64,000 nucleotides of DNA. It comes from Verticillium longisporum. Lineage: Eukaryota > Ascomycota > Sordariomycetes > Glomerellales > Plectosphaerellaceae. Of the stretch, positions 1-13,400 are shown piece after piece (the first letter of the stretch is position 1; the number at the start of each line of letters is the position of its first letter). The stretch is from contig JAETXT010000005.1 of NCBI GenBank assembly GCA_019188255.1, positions 1,674,001 to 1,738,000 on the forward strand, written 5' to 3'. The notes under the pieces are model-generated. The model was not told the DNA's origin. It did no database searches and saw nothing but the letters and a program-made list of their open reading frames with translations. The position numbers and the translations under genes are program-made.

Positions 1-156
1 GACCGTGACATTGGCGCCCTCGAGAATCAGGTACTGGTAAACGTTCCAGGTGAAAGAATCATAATTGTCGATGAGGATGAGGTTTGACGCCGTGGGAATT
101 GGTGGCGAAGGGTCCGGATGGTGGGGAGAGTGATCGATGATGTCGAGCGACGGCAT
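1..156 (-). CDS. trpC: Trifunctional tryptophan biosynthesis protein, 5' end only (anthranilate synthase component II / IGP synthase / PRA isomerase)
   Basis: Only the first 52 codons lie in the window; the gene continues past position 1. The reading from the ATG at 156 runs through a short Pro/His-rich leader and then enters [19 protein letters not shown]. This is the hallmark start of the class I glutamine amidotransferase domain of anthranilate synthase component II. In filamentous ascomycetes that domain is fused to indole-3-glycerol-phosphate synthase and phosphoribosylanthranilate isomerase. The start is the only in-frame Met; an in-frame TGA lies about 17 codons upstream. The gene is divergent from NUP188. 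The GATase identity is seen directly, while the fusion to the other two activities is inferred from the family because that part is outside the window. Confidence 0.85.
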   Translation of the reverse strand, partial: MPSLDIIDHSPHHPDPSPPIPTASNLILIDNYDSFTWNVYQYLILEGANVTV

Positions 157-703
157 CTTGTCGGACAGCCACTTTTGCAAAGGGATATAATTCAATCAAA
201 ACCTCCTGGCGCGGCCCTTGGGGATTCTGTTGTTGAGAGTTGACGTGGCCTCGGTGAGTCAACTCAAGCCAGCCTTTTGAGTTGCAGGCGAAATACGTGT
301 GATGGAACCCTCAATACTGTGTTTTGTCCGTTTGGCACGGTGGACCATGTCTCTCAAAAGGGGAGGATCACAGTGCGATTACATTCATTGGACCCTGAGT
401 TTATCTCTCGGAAGATGCCTTCCTAGAGCTCCGCATTCGGGCAGCCCAGTCGAATGAGCCGGCGAGCCACAATTCTTGGTAATCCGGAAAAGCCCCGGCT
501 TCTCGACTGTGGCTGACAAGCTTGCAGGCGCGCAACGTCCGAGCTTCTACAAAAAAACGACATGGCAGGAAGAAAGTAGTTAGGTAGGTACCAAAGTACC
601 GCCAAAGCTCAACACCACTGCTCCAAAGGTGCATCGCGACGGACCGCGTTCGTCTGCCTTGATTCGCAACTTTCGCCAGCAGTGGTGCCTCATGTAGCCT
701 TGG
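157..703. other. Intergenic, shared divergent promoter of trpC and NUP188
   Basis: No credible gene is seen. The open frames here do not resemble any family I know. A GGTAGGTACC-type motif occurs near 580-592; similar motifs recur in other gaps of this window. Confidence 0.6.
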
Positions 704-3700
704 TTGCATCACACACTCGAGCACTGCGGCAATGGCGCCACTGACAGATCAGATCTATGTTCCTCCCTGGAGGACTGCCTCAAGGGCGAGACCAGCGTTC
801 TGTATGTGCCTCCCATGCAGCTCCCTGCTGTTGTTTGCGCTGCCTTGTTGATTGCCATTGCTAACATCTGTACCACCAGCTCCTGGAGGCTCGTCGCCAA
901 AGCTTTAGCTGAGCCCACCGGCGAACGTCGAAGCACAGAAACCCTGTCTAGATTTCTAAAAGACGGACATGTTCAATCACTCCTTCAAGACCCAGCAACT
1001 GCATTTAGCCCATCCAACGATGCGACGAAGAAGCAATTCGAGACGACAACGGCTGCCATCAACGTGACCCCGACACCGAACGGCAAATATGATATTGGTA
1101 CCATTAAGGGGGATGCTACATGGCTCAGCAAAGCTGGCAATGTCAACCTCATTGCAGCGCTTCGAATCGTTGTTCTCGAATTTCAGGCTCGACCTGCCGC
1201 TCATCTCGCAGGGCCACTATCGACACAAGATGCCGTCAACCTTCAAGAAGCTGCTGGCGTCAGTAACTCTCAATCATCAAGCCTCGTCCCCATATCTGGC
1301 GCGACGATGGATGCCGACGCCATATGGGCCGCGTTTGACAAGGAGGAAGCGAAGCGCCTACGCATTTTCCAGACCTACCTCTCAGAGCGTCGTTATCTTG
1401 CCATGGCTGCGGACTTGACGCATGGTGAGACTTTGCGCCATCAGCCCAAAGCTATCACAGGCACCGAAGAAGCTTCCGAAGCCACTTACCCTGTTCTACC
1501 CGCCGAGGATCTGACCAAGCTGGCGGAGAATCTCATTTCGACCAACCTCAAGTGGATAGCTCGGACAGTCGAGAGCCTTGGCAACGGTTTTGAACGGGAG
1601 ACTGACGACAAGAGCGTCTTGATCGACGAAATCGAGGTTGACTGGCAACGAACCTTGCTGACCGAAATTGCACACGCCTTGGCCACTATTTTCCAGGCCC
1701 TGGACAGCCATGGTGACCTTTTCGCAGCTCCCTCGTCTGTTCTTGAATGGTTCACACTGATGGAGTCTTGCGTCTTCTTCGAAGGCCTGTCTGCGGTATG
1801 TCGTCCTTGAATTGGCGATGGAGAGATTGTCCCACTAACGAAAAACCAGGTTCATGAGAGCATCGCCTCCGTTGTGCTCCCCATTCACACATTAGTCTGC
1901 GTGATCTCATTGAAGCTTTTGAATCCCACAAGGGCAATGGCTTTCCTGTCACAAGACATTGACCTCCACCCCGATGAGAACAACCCTTATCTTGCCTCTT
2001 CAGACGTCTTGTCGAAGATCCATGATGCCATCCTCACAGCTGCTGATGCCGGCTGCGAAAGCCAGAGTCCTGTCATGTTTGTTTGGACCGTCATCACCCA
2101 CCGCATGACCATCTCGCACACCGAGCGCTCGGAGAAAAGAGACACGATCCAGAACCAGAGGTCGCAAGACGTCTTCGAATCTAACGATTCGAATGAACCC
2201 CAGGCCTTGATTCGACCCAGCACCGGACGCCGGCTGTCCGCGGGCAGCATCGTCTCTCTCGATGGCTTGCCGTTCGACGGATTTCTTGCTGTTTCTGGTC
2301 TCAAGGATGACACGCAAGCAATCGAACAGCTGGCCATCGCTGTCACTTCCCAGGGCAGGGTTTATGATATTGTGACACAGATGGTTTTTGCTGCCTCTGC
2401 ATCAAACGAAGGAAGCTTTGCCCCTGCGTTGGGCACTCGCATCCGGACTACATTTATCGACTTCTTGAAGGCCACCTACCCTCTGGTTGGCTACCAGTCA
2501 GATCCCGTCACGTCCTTGCTCTCGGTTCTTTCCGCCGGAAAGAGCTACTGGGATTTATCTCATGATTTGGATCCGACGCAAGACATCGCCGCTCAAACAC
2601 TGCAGGACCCTCGAGCCTTGGAATTCTACTTCGACCAAGCATTCAGCCGCTATCCTTATGAGTTCTTGCCATTCCTGAATCTCTGCCGTTCTCTCACCAG
2701 TGCATCTGCCACGGACGAAAGCGCCGATGCAATCATCAACCTGCTTCGCAAGACCCCTTCCCTCACCTTTTCTTTACCCGATGACTTCCAGGAGTACGAG
2801 TTGGCGCAGGAAGAGGAGAACACGAACACCTTCCGCCTATTGGCAGATATCACCCTGTCCACCACATCGACTTCCTGGAGCAGAAGCTCCGGCGAGGATG
2901 ATGCGCTTATAGTACCCGCTGGCACCTACGGACGTTTCATCACCGACACTGGCCGTGTTGTACTAATGGAGTACCAACATTCAGCACTCGCTCTTCTAGG
3001 CAAACAATTAGAAGTGCATCTTGCACCAGAAACCTTCAACAGTGAGCTTGAGGGCTTACGAACGGAGGACGTTGCCGAAGTTGTTGCACTGCTCTCAACG
3101 CTTCTTCAATCTGAATCAATCAAGAGCAAGAAGAAAGGACTTAAAGGCGAGCTTGTGCTCAAAGCTGGTCTTGAAATCTTGGAAGAGACAAGCAAGCATC
3201 TTTCGGGCAACAAGGATATCATCTCCATCGTTTGCAGCCTGCTCGACGTCTACACACAAGACGACCAGGCGACTGCCGATGGCCCTGGTATCCTTGTCTT
3301 GACCTCGTGTGTCCAATTCCTCCACGCAACCTTGCCACTTTGCCCAACTCGCGTCTGGTCCTACATGGCCCGATGCGATCTTCTCAACTCGGACTCGCGT
3401 GCCGGAAAGCTGACTAGGTTGGTCGGCCAACTTGACCTATCACCCGATCGCTTTGATTTCCTGCTTTCCGTTATCAGGTTGTTCTCAAGCCTTGTCGACA
3501 GCGTAATGCATAGCGCCATCCAGCGGAAGTCTGGCAACAAGATTGTCGGCCGCCAGAAAGTCTCAAACAATGTCTGGCTTGGAGTTGCGGACAAGGTGCT
3601 TGCAAGAGTCAGCCTTGCTATTGCCCAAAGTGCCGTCGATGTCTTCGAGAGCTCCTCTACCTGGCGGTTCCCATCAGAAATCCATCAGACAATACTGATT

Positions 3701-6396
3701 CAAGATCTAATCCCCATCATGGAGAGGCTTGTGACTGATACATATTCCATCGGCGATCCCAGAAGCCCCGAATCACTGTCCATCTGCTTGCAGCCAGCAT
3801 CTGACTACATCATTGAGTCCTTCCTCTCTGGCTCCAATGGCTCATTGAGGTTTCAGGCTCTTCTTGGGACTTGGATCACTGCATTGCGAATCCCGGATTC
3901 CACTCTATACCTCAGCAAGCTATCTGCCATTAGGAGGCAGGTAGTCTCGACGATCGGGTTCGCAACCTCATTGCTGCGTGTGGCATCTCTCTTGGAGCGG
4001 CCCTCTACCGCGTTTGAAGAGTATCTCTTCAAAGCAACCTCTGTTTTCGCTCGACTGAGCGCTGTCGATGAGGAATTCAGGCAACCCGTGATGGCGCTCC
4101 TCGGGGCACTGGTTGTCAATGCTTCTAAAGCTCACGACGATCCCCCATCTCTGCTTGGATATCTCGGTCCGCTCCTGTCCAGATCGTTCCTACAACTCCT
4201 GTCAGGCCTCGGAAAGCCATTCCTTCAATCCTCCGAAGTCTGTGCCACATGGCACTTCTTTTCTATCATTGTACAGAACCGACAGCAGTGGATGTCAAAC
4301 TGCCTGCTCACAGGCAAAACACCTCGCGACGCGCTGAGCAGGGGTGACAATAAAACTACCGAATCAGCGACCACCTCTGTTCTAAGCACTGCATTCGCTA
4401 AGCTTAAGGCTATCAACGACCTGGAGAGGGAGGAGGCGCTGAAGGTTCTCGACTTTGTTTCTTCAGCGCAAAATCATTGGCCGTGGACAATTTTCACGAT
4501 GCAGAGGGATTCATCCTATTTCGAGTCCCTTCGTCGTTTCGTGCGAGAGCTACAGACCTCGAGCACGACTGCCAGGACAGATGCCACGAAGGCAGCGGTC
4601 GAGGCTAAGATGGCGGCCTACGTCGCTGAGATCTTTGCTATGCAATTATACCACCAGCGACAGATGGGCGGTGCTGAGGAGCTGGCGAAAAGTCTTGTGG
4701 CGGATCTCGACTATTTTCTCCGTGATGGTGTCGAGGTGGCAAGCTACAACAACTCACTGCACAACAACTTTACGAAGAATTTTGCATCCAAATACCCTGG
4801 AGTGTCCCTTGACAGCCTCAAGCGAACGGCATTGGAACCTCGCGAGCTTGGAAAGTGGTACTACTATGCCCTGGATCGTGCAAACACGATGCTGGACTTC
4901 GATCCCGGCTGGTACGGTCGACGAGATGATGGATTCAGGAATGAGATGGGCATCGCGAACGCCAACTTGTCTCTGGTCGATGCCCAAATTGTAAGTCTGG
5001 CCTGCCCAGAGCGAAATTGGGCCAGTTGCTAATAATCTCCTAGTCTCTGTTCCACGCGTGGGAGTTCTTGCTCCTTGAATTGAGCAGTTCTTTGCCAGAG
5101 AACTCTAACGTCCAGAAGCAAATGCTACAAGTAGCCCAGCAATGTCTCAACGCCAACCAGTCGACTCAAGGTCCCGAGAATATTTTCGTGCGCATCGTCG
5201 AGGATCGAGCCAATTTGGCTTTGATGTTGCTTCGTCGGCTCGTCGGTACATCTCCTACATCTCAAGACATCAAGCAGATCTTGGGTAGTCTGTTCAGTGT
5301 GATCAACGCCGTCCAAGACCCCTTCGGACCCGAGTCCATCGAATACCACCGGACCATCCTGAAGACAGTCTATGTCACACTGCGTCTTTACGGCTCCGCG
5401 GACAAGGAAAGCCTCCACGCTTCAACATCTGGCCCCAAAGGCTCGTCAACAACTTTGACACAGACTATTCTCAACCTCCTTGACACCGTTGTCGCGAAGG
5501 GTTTCAGATCACTGATCAGTCTTGTGCACGACTCGAATGCGGCGGTCGCGCCGGAGGATTTTGCCCTCTTAACCGCCATTCTTCAGGCTTGTCTGAGCAT
5601 GCCTGCGATGGACCAGTGCCAGACTCAGATCCTTAACATCATGGCGTCATACGACGCCATGCACGCAGCGACATCTCTGTTTTCTTGGTCAGACAAACTC
5701 TCGACCAACAGCGACCCGATTTACGGAGAGCTGAGTCTGCTCTTCCTTTTGGAGCTTTCTACACTACCCACTCTCGCGGAGCAGATGGCGGCCGATGGCT
5801 TGCTGAGCCACCTCACTTCGGCTAACATTACAAATTACATGCGTAAAGGCATTATCTCGCCATTTTCCGATGTTGTCGGCGCTCAGAGGTGTTATAGCAT
5901 TTGGGCGAAGGGTGTCCTTCCTCTCCTGCTCAACCTCCTCACCGCGCTCGGTGGCACAGTGGCGCCCGAGGTCGCCTATGTTCTGAACCAGTTCCCCCAC
6001 CTTCTCAAATCCAGCGTGGAGAGGTTTGAAGCGCCTGGCGCTAGCCGTACGGCCTCGCGCGATGCACCGCACTACGTCACGCTCCTTGCTGTTTCCGAGG
6101 TTCACTCGCTAGCTCTATTGACCAAGGTCATCGGTGCTCTCCGCGTGAATAACAACCGCGACATTCCTGAAGTTGATTGGGACGCAGCATCACTTCTGGA
6201 AAATGTCGACTTCTGGCTCTCAACACGCAAACTTCTTAAGGAGCGGCTGCTGCCCTTGGGTCAGCGCGAGGTCGAATGGAGAGGCGCAGCTATCGACGCT
6301 GCCGGGGATGAGAGGAAACCGGACAATGTGCTCGAGGCCAAGGTCGTCGCGCAGATGGAGGCCGTTCGAGACGTGCTCATGGAGGATTTGGAGTAG
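704..6396 (+). CDS. NUP188: Nucleoporin Nup188, inner ring/adaptor nucleoporin
   Basis: Large alpha-solenoid scaffold protein of the nuclear pore inner ring. Proposed exons are 704-801, 880-1795, 1850-4990 and 5044-6396, giving 1835 aa, close to the roughly 1850 aa of Chaetomium Nup188. Introns have GTATGT or GTAAGT donors and CTAAC-like branch points. Recognisable family blocks are LEDCLKGE followed across intron 1 by SWRLVAKAL, then STQDAVNLQEAAGV and TYLSERR; much of the rest is leucine-rich helical repeat. The start is a problem. The family-like N-terminus MAPLTDQIYVPP is encoded from the ATG at 732, one frame away from LEDCL, so one base seems to be missing in the C run near 765-768. Without a correction, translation from 704 gives an unrelated 20-residue start. 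Divergent from trpC and convergent with TIM9. Confidence 0.88.
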
Positions 6397-6984
6397 TTAT
6401 GCCTATGGCAACTTTTGATATCAGGCCGCCACACTCTCAGGATGGAAGGAAGCATCTTGGGGAGACGAAAATGGGGTTATGGGCGTTGGATGTATGTACT
6501 CTTTGCGGAGGGGACTGGCAGTCGCGAGACCAACCGTCGTCGCGGGCCGTGTGACATTAGATAGTACGAAATTTTAGTACGGTAGCCATGATACCTCAGA
6601 TTGGCCTTTCAACATCGATGACCCTAATGAAGTGAGCCAGAGTCAGTGCGCACTGTCGAGAAAGGTAAAATGATGGAGTGAGATTTTGACTTCTTATTTC
6701 GAAAGCAACCGCGGCAATGGGGGTTTCATTATCCACCGCCTGCTGTCTATGCCCGCGCCGCCCCTTTCCCACCATCTTTGTGATGTACACGTTCGAGTGA
6801 ACCCGCTTTCCCTTCTCCGGCCGGCCCGACCCAAGCAGGGGCTCCCCTAACCATCCCACGAACGGGGGCATACAATAATGGTTGTTATACAGGTGTGTGT
6901 GATTGTTTTGTTTTGAGAACATGCGTGTCCCTCTCTCTCTCTTTCTCTGCAGCCTCACGCGGCGCAAGCATGCGTGCAGGGGGT
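6397..6984. other. Intergenic, 3' regions of NUP188 and TIM9
   Basis: Convergent 3' ends. It contains a short pyrimidine tract (CTCTCTCT type, about 6931-6950) and no convincing coding sequence. Confidence 0.55.
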
Positions 6985-7495
6985 TTATTGCTGCTGCATC
7001 TTGGCCGTCATCTCGGCGTTGTGCTCCTGGAAGCGCTCGCTGAGACGCTGCTGGGAGAACATCTGCTTCTGGACGCAGCGGGTGATGCAGCCGTTCTCGC
7101 GCGACGAGAGCGTCTTGGAGGTGAAGTCGTCGATGCAGGCGTTGAAGCAGTGGTCAACGACGTTGCCGAAGATCTGTGACGTTTGGCTCGTGGTCAGCTT
7201 TTCCTTCCTTCGATTTCGTTTTTCCCAAAGGGGCGTCGGCGGCGGATTGGGGAGAATCGGCCGAGGTTCCGTGGAGATTGCAGGCGGCGTATATGCCTCC
7301 TCATGCAGTGTGGGTTGCTGGCGGGCTTGCTTACGTTCATGAACTCCTTGACCTGGCGCTTCTGGAGACGCTGCTGGAGCATGGCCTCCTCGGTCCTTGT
7401 CAAGCTATGGGAAGGAGGTTCGTTAGCGAATCGGTGGTCCGGCAGGGGCGTTGGGCGGCGGGGAGTGCGGCGGAGGCTGAGGCGTACCCTTCCAT
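6985..7495 (-). CDS. TIM9: Mitochondrial intermembrane space chaperone Tim9
   Basis: Small Tim chaperone that, with Tim10, escorts hydrophobic carrier precursors across the intermembrane space. Three exons on the minus strand: 7495-7488, 7404-7335 and 7173-6985, giving 88 aa, the usual length. The twin CX3C motifs are present (CFNAC and CITRC), flanked by family-typical KRQVKEFMN upstream and ERFQEHNAEM downstream. The first exon encodes only MEG plus one base of the next codon; splicing to LTRTEEAM restores the normal Tim9 N-terminus. Donors are GTACGC and GTAAGC; acceptors are TAG and CAG. Convergent with NUP188. Confidence 0.9.
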
Positions 7496-8248
7496 TGTGA
7501 TGTGTGTGTGTGGTTGGGGGGTTTTCGGGTGGGTGATTGGAGTTTCGTGATGGTCGTGGTAGGGAAGATGGATTGTCGCGATGATGAAATTTCTTTGGGA
7601 TGTAAAGCTGTCTGGCTGCGAGGTTGCTATCGCGGCTTGACAAGAGGGTCCTTGGAGGTTGGAATGGCCAATTGGAGAGCGCTTGGCTCATTCGGGAAAT
7701 GTAGCGATAAGGATAAGATTGAGCGATAAGCGACCGGATGTGGAAAAAACAGTTGGTATTAGGTGGATAAGTGTTGTTGTATCTGGCTTAGTTTAGTCGC
7801 CAACGTGCCCCCAGGGCTACGTTTTATAGTGCCTGCTGACTAACTGTACCACTAGGAGTCCCTTCCTTCAGTGGACGTTGCTATGAGACTGAGGCACAAC
7901 CTCATGACTGGTCGCCCCAAGGCATCGACTTTTCAGAACGTCTTGTCCGAGATGGAATCCGCCTATGACATGCTATCATGTAGAGATGCATGGAAAAGTC
8001 CGGCGCGTGGTTTAAGATATGGCCACTACTAGATGTAGCTTCCAGCGAGTCTTGGCCGGCACAGGCTTAAACCAAACTTGCAACATGCCTCTCATGATTT
8101 TCTCTTTAATCAAACCGCATCCCCAGAATCAATTCAGTCCTCCTTCCCAATGGTATCAAGCCCTACTGAGATAGGGTCACACGTCTCCCAACCAGATGTT
8201 CCATCTAAAAAGCCACTCTTACTACCCAGCGCTCAACTCCGCCCGTAT
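7496..8248. other. Intergenic, TIM9 promoter side and 3' region of the Smr gene
   Basis: About 750 bp with no recognised coding sequence; both flanking genes are on the minus strand. Confidence 0.5.
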
Positions 8249-9166
8249 TTACATAATCATACAGCAGTGCTTCTCCATCTTGCGCATAAGCTTGACAAGA
8301 AGATCCGCACCCTCGTCCTGCTGCTGCTGGGCCTGCTGCTGGCCCTGGTGCTGCTGCTGTCCTTGGTTGTAACCTTGCTGGTGCTGCTGCTGCTGGTGAC
8401 CTCCGTGCTGCTGCTGGCCGTGGCCCGAGTAGCCACCATGCTGCTGCTGCTGGTGCTGGTGATGGCCTTGCTGCTGCTGACCATGGTGCTTGCCACTCTG
8501 CGGCGGGAGGACCGCCTCGCCGCCCTGGAGGTTGATCAGGATACGACCCGTGTTATGCTCGTCCGTCGCATAGTTGAGCCCCATCTCGCGACAGAGCTTC
8601 TCGACAGCGGGCTTGAGCTTCTGGATGCCGCGCTCGCTGTGGTGGCCCTTGCCGACAATGGCGTAGACGTGCGACTGGCCGCGGTCGCGGTCGGCGCGCA
8701 TGCGCATCTCGAGGATACGCTCGGCCTCCTCGACGAACTGGCCGTGGAGGTCAATCTCGTCCTCGTCGATGCGGCCAGGGGCATTGTTGGCGCGGAAGAT
8801 AAAGTCGGACGCCTGCTGGTTGTAGGCGTCTACCTGGGCGTCGTGGTGCTTGCCCTGGTTGGAGAGCTCCTTGGCGGCGGCGCCGTCGCCGTTGCGGTAG
8901 GCCTCCTTGGAGCGATCGAAGCAAGACCCCCGCTTCTCGGCCTCGGCCCGGGCCAGATCGCGGAGGCGGTCGTACTCGCGCTCCGTCTCGTCATCGTCGT
9001 TGTCCGTGTGGGCGAAGGCTAGAAGAGGAAGCGTGGTCGAGTTAGCGTCGCGTTCGTTGTTATTGGGGAAGGGTATGTTGTGATGGTGACATCATATTGC
9101 CAAGCAGAAGGGTGTTGGACTTTGACGCGTACCGCGGCCGCCGAGACGGTTCATGGGGATAGACAT
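8249..9166 (-). CDS. DUF1771-Smr domain protein with polyglutamine tail
   Basis: Two exons, 9166-9133 and 9018-8249 (intron 9132-9019), give 267 aa. The start MSIPMNRLGGRA is typical of fungal members. Residues about 25-90 form the charged, helical DUF1771. It is followed by the Smr domain with the IDLHG motif near residue 100 and the GKG turn in YAIVGKGHHSERG. Smr domains bind or cut nucleic acid, and eukaryotic relatives act in RNA surveillance or ribosome quality control; that role is inferred. The tail (about residues 190-250) is very rich in Gln, His and Gly, encoded by CAG/CAA runs, and ends in KHCCMIM. The long Leu-rich frame on the opposite strand is the mirror of these Gln codons. 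Confidence 0.85.
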
Positions 9167-12100
9167 GTTGGCTGGAGCAGGTAGACCAAATGCTTCAATG
9201 GTATGTTGCCAATTGAGGGGTCTCAATGGTGGACGCCGAAGGTTCCTGCTGCCAGCCAGCGATTTGAATCTAATCTGAGAGTCGTCGCAAGCTCGTAAAG
9301 CTGTGGCTGAACGCGGCCTTCCAAGGCACAGTACCTCTACCAAAAGTGGTTAATGACTTTCGGCAGTGCCCCTGATCACCGGCCGCTAGGTCGACCAGCC
9401 AATGGTCATCTCACTGAAAACCTCGCCCACCGCCTTTTCGACTTGGTCCCCATTGCTATTCGCCTGTGCTGGTGGTGATTCTTCGTGGTCTCAATGCTAG
9501 TCGAGCTGAACAAACTGTTGTAAGACTCGCTCAAACCGACTCATGAACAGCCCCGCCAATTCCTCTTGTCGCTGGCTCAATGTCACCCCATGCCTCAAAG
9601 CGGCCCTCGGCTGATGAAGTGAAGGCCAGCAACCCTGGGTCAGCCCAGCGACGCCGATTCGCCTGCGCCCATCCACCAGCGAGACAGACAATACGGGGGC
9701 TGACAGTACCATTGAATCGACCACGCTGATCATGGGACGGTCAGGGGCTATGTGTGCATCTGGGTGTGTGCCTACTGCAGAAAAGGATCTGCAACGGCTT
9801 TCTTGACTCAATAGACAAATCGCCCGCGTTGGAGCAAACATGAAACTCAGGTGGCCAAGCACGCTGTCGCTCTCCATTGCTTCTAGAACCCCCGGAAATC
9901 CTTCGGGACAGGAGCGACGGGGAAGACCGATGCAACCAACACCGTGCGCGAGCCGACTGACTGCTGGCAAATGAAACGCTTGTCCACCCGTCCTTGGTCT
10001 TTTTCTGGCTCTCGTCCCAAGAACACATCAGATGTGACGTTTCGGGCGGCGGGCGGCGAAGAATGTCAGTCATGATATAGGTGTAAGGATGCAATGCAAG
10101 GTGACCATGGCAGAGGCAATTCGTCCATTTCCGTTTCGAAGGAAGGCTTTATCACAACTCCGCCAGAAGGTGCTGACGACACTCGTCGGACGGGAATCGA
10201 TAATTAAAGAGACGAACCGCCAGCCCGCAGCACAACGCCTCTCATGACCCCAAAACAGGCAATCATCGTTCGATGGACTCGGAATAGAGGCTTGCTCGTA
10301 ATGCGGGCGCGGAACGATCTGTTACTCCACACACGCTCTCCCGTTGCGGTAACAAGCCCACCAGAATCCAGGGGCAGCTCATCTCGCCGTGGATCGTGAA
10401 GGGGCGAAATGTGGGAATGGCCATGTGGCTCCCCTGGCCTCGGAATTGCCTCTTGCGCGAAGAACTGTGACTGCAGCCAGCACTGCGCCAGGGGGAGCCT
10501 GCTAGTTCCTTGGTTTTCTGGCAATAGTCTCCGGCCCAAGCCCGGCAGAGGACAGAGATGCGAGCGAAATTGCCCTTATTTCCAAGACGAAATTTGGCTT
10601 CAGAAGGTACACCTGACTCGCTCTTCTGGAATGTGAGGACGTGCGCTGCATCGCTTCTTAGACCGAGCCATTGCCCTCTGCTAGCTGCATAACACGAACT
10701 GCTTGTCCAGCAGAGATGATGCCAAACTATTGAGATTGAAGAGGTTTGTGCCGTTCCGGGATGCCTAGGTTGTTGCATGTCTTTGACAATGGACGTTGTA
10801 ACGACAGGGGCGTCTTTTAGGAATCTGGGGGAGCATGCGCCCGCCATGGCCGCCAAGCCGCTCCCAAACTTGCTCGACGGGCTCTGAAGTGTATCACAGG
10901 GCACTGACAATGCCCATCAATTCTGCCCTCACTCTCTGGAGCAACCATGAGCAACAATGCCTTATGCTTGCGTGATCTGGATACCTTACAGGTTCTGTGC
11001 GACAACCTAGCCTGGCGTTTCAGCATGAACAGTTAATCCACACCTGTGGCTCACCTCTTATCCTGGGGTGTGAAAAACTACATTCTGCCGACACCGAACA
11101 CTTCGCGAAAGAAGCTCAGTCGTTTCAACGTAGGGGTGGGTGGTGGCTGTTCTTGAACGCCATCACTGGAAACGACGGGATGATCAGTCTGAGTGCTGCT
11201 TTCTGTTGAGCGGCGACAGAAGCTCGGGTTCCCGGCCACATGATCGCCAACACGCATAGTCAGTTGCTGCCGTAGAGTAGAAACCCCAGATGCAAGCAAC
11301 GCAGCACTACTTCGATCATTCGATTGACGGGCAACCAGAGGTTGGCCACCCTCAGACAGTTTCAACTGTACAAGTGTGGCGCCGCCGGCCCGGCGCCATG
11401 ATCACAAGGCTTGAGACCTATAGAAACCTCTTCATAGCTCCCGCTGCTCCACACCGGCCTCTGTAACCGAGGAGTTGCTTGTCGACTTTGATGCCAAATG
11501 TTTGACCAGGTTGATGTCGGTGCATCGTGGGTCTTGGCAGGCCTTAGGCCCCCCTTTGACACCATACAGCATCCAGCAGGCTCCGAATGCAGGGGGAGAA
11601 GCTGCGTGGCGCCCAATCATCTCGCGAACAGCAAGACAGACATTGAAGGCTGTCTCTCATTTGTGGTCTGGCCCTGGTTCCTACAGACGAAAAGCCCAGC
11701 CTATGCACCCTTGCTTAAGCCGTGCGGACTCAGTCATATATCGATTCCCGGAAAAGCAAGTTCTGGCAGTTGAAGGTGCAGAAGCGTCTTTCCAGACTGT
11801 CGGTTGATGCTTTTCCAGAAGAACGATTCTTTATTGTTCCATAGGCGCGCACTTGTTTTGTCGGCACGCTGTCCGTCTATTCCAAATGGCCCGGCACCTT
11901 CGAGCCGTTGAGAGACATCGCCCTACATATCGATGCTTTTCGACGAGAGCTGATGCAGACTGGCAACATTATAGTCCAGTCCAGCGGCATACTGCAGCTG
12001 CACAAAAACCAGAGAAAGAAAAGTGACAAGGGCAAACGGAACCCTTTATCGAGGCGACGAGTCAAGCAGGCAACCGCGTGTCAACAGCATCCAGCCAGTG

Positions 12101-13400
12101 GAAGAAAGGTATTGTGATGCCCAACGGGCATCCGCAGCATACCTTGGGTATTCAGAACCAGGCCAGGTTCTCAATGCCTTCTTCAGGCGGATACACCGCA
12201 GCATGGCGAAAGCTGGCTGTCCGTCATCAGCGATCAGCCCCCCACCTAGGGATTAAATGAGAGGCCGCTGATCAGCAGAAGATGTGTTGCCTGGATGGTT
12301 GCGCGAGCGGACGAGGTTATTAACGGGACACGGTTGTCCCCAGCTCACCCGCACGTTGATCCAATATTTTTGTCAATCACGACCGTGCAGGCTTCAGCTC
12401 CAGCGGGTGGCAAGCTGCAAGCTGCGCAAGAGGGGTTGGAAGATGGCGCCGGCGAAGCCGCGCTCGGTAGCGCATGGGAGTGCCTGGATTGACTGGCGTG
12501 CTCTAAAAGCAAGCTTGACAAGGTACCAACGGCGCCCGTCCGCTGGGGAGATGGTTCTGCTTCTGCTACTACGCTGTTGCTGGTGGTTGCCGAGGCCCCC
12601 CACGACACCACCAGAAGCCGCCGACGCGCACCGTGGATTAAGATGTCGCCCGGCGCCAGGCCTTACGGAGCGTTACTCGTCAAATGGGCGCCTGACGAGC
12701 CCGTACACTTGTTCCCAAGATGGCCGACGTCCGTCACTGGTGTCGGCGATGGCTGGAAGAGGTACTCTGCAGGTCATTGCAGGGGATACCCGCTGAGTGC
12801 CTTGGTGCATCCCCTTGCAGGACCTGGGACTTTGTCCTGTACATATGCCGGCACGTATCTGTCCGCACACTGCACCCAGAGATTCAGTCAGCGTCAGCGA
12901 AGAGGTGATTGCCGTTCCGAGGTCGTGGGTTCTCACCTGAACATTTTGGGCGAAGGTCCATCAGAGTGTACCCAGGACTACATCACAAACCACCACCCAC
13001 AGACCACAGACGACGATGGCTGGGGTCCGTGATCTGGATGGCGCGAGGAAATTTTACATTAGTCAGGGCGGCGGGCAGGGACGACCAGGGCGGCGAGGCT
13101 AGGCAAGCAAGAGGTAGCTTGGGTAGTTCCTTCCTCACTTCAAAGACATCGTCGACCTAGCCCGTCTGCGCCCTGTGACTGGACGGCGCAGTGTCCCCAC
13201 CTGCGACACCAGTGCATTCGGGGTGGGCGCCCCGCCGGGGAGCGACAGGTTCAGTGTCAGTTGTTTGGCATCTTCGCACTGTTACTCCCAGCAACCACTG
13301 GGTGCTCCGTGGGCCACCCACACCTGATGCCTTGCCGATGCCTTCCAGCGTGCAGTGGAGTGGTCGGGGCGCCCTTGTCGCTGATGGTCCCTTGAGTCTG
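9167..13400. other. Long gene-free region upstream of the Smr and G-alpha genes
   Basis: About 4.2 kb of balanced base composition. Several open frames of 60-215 codons exist on both strands, the longest at 10263-10910 on the minus strand. None shows a signal peptide, domain, repeat or conserved motif that I recognise, and the frames overlap on opposite strands. It may hold upstream regulatory DNA or a non-coding transcript; the sequence alone does not say. Confidence 0.45.

Noticed and set aside
8078..9022. 314-codon Leu/Val-rich open frame on the plus strand that looks like membrane helices
   Set aside because: The Leu runs are the complement of CAG/CAA Gln codons and of the Smr domain of the minus-strand gene.
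10263..10910. 215-codon frame on the minus strand in the gene-free region
   Set aside because: No family, no repeat, no signal peptide, and overlapped by other frames on the opposite strand; kept only as part of the intergenic note.
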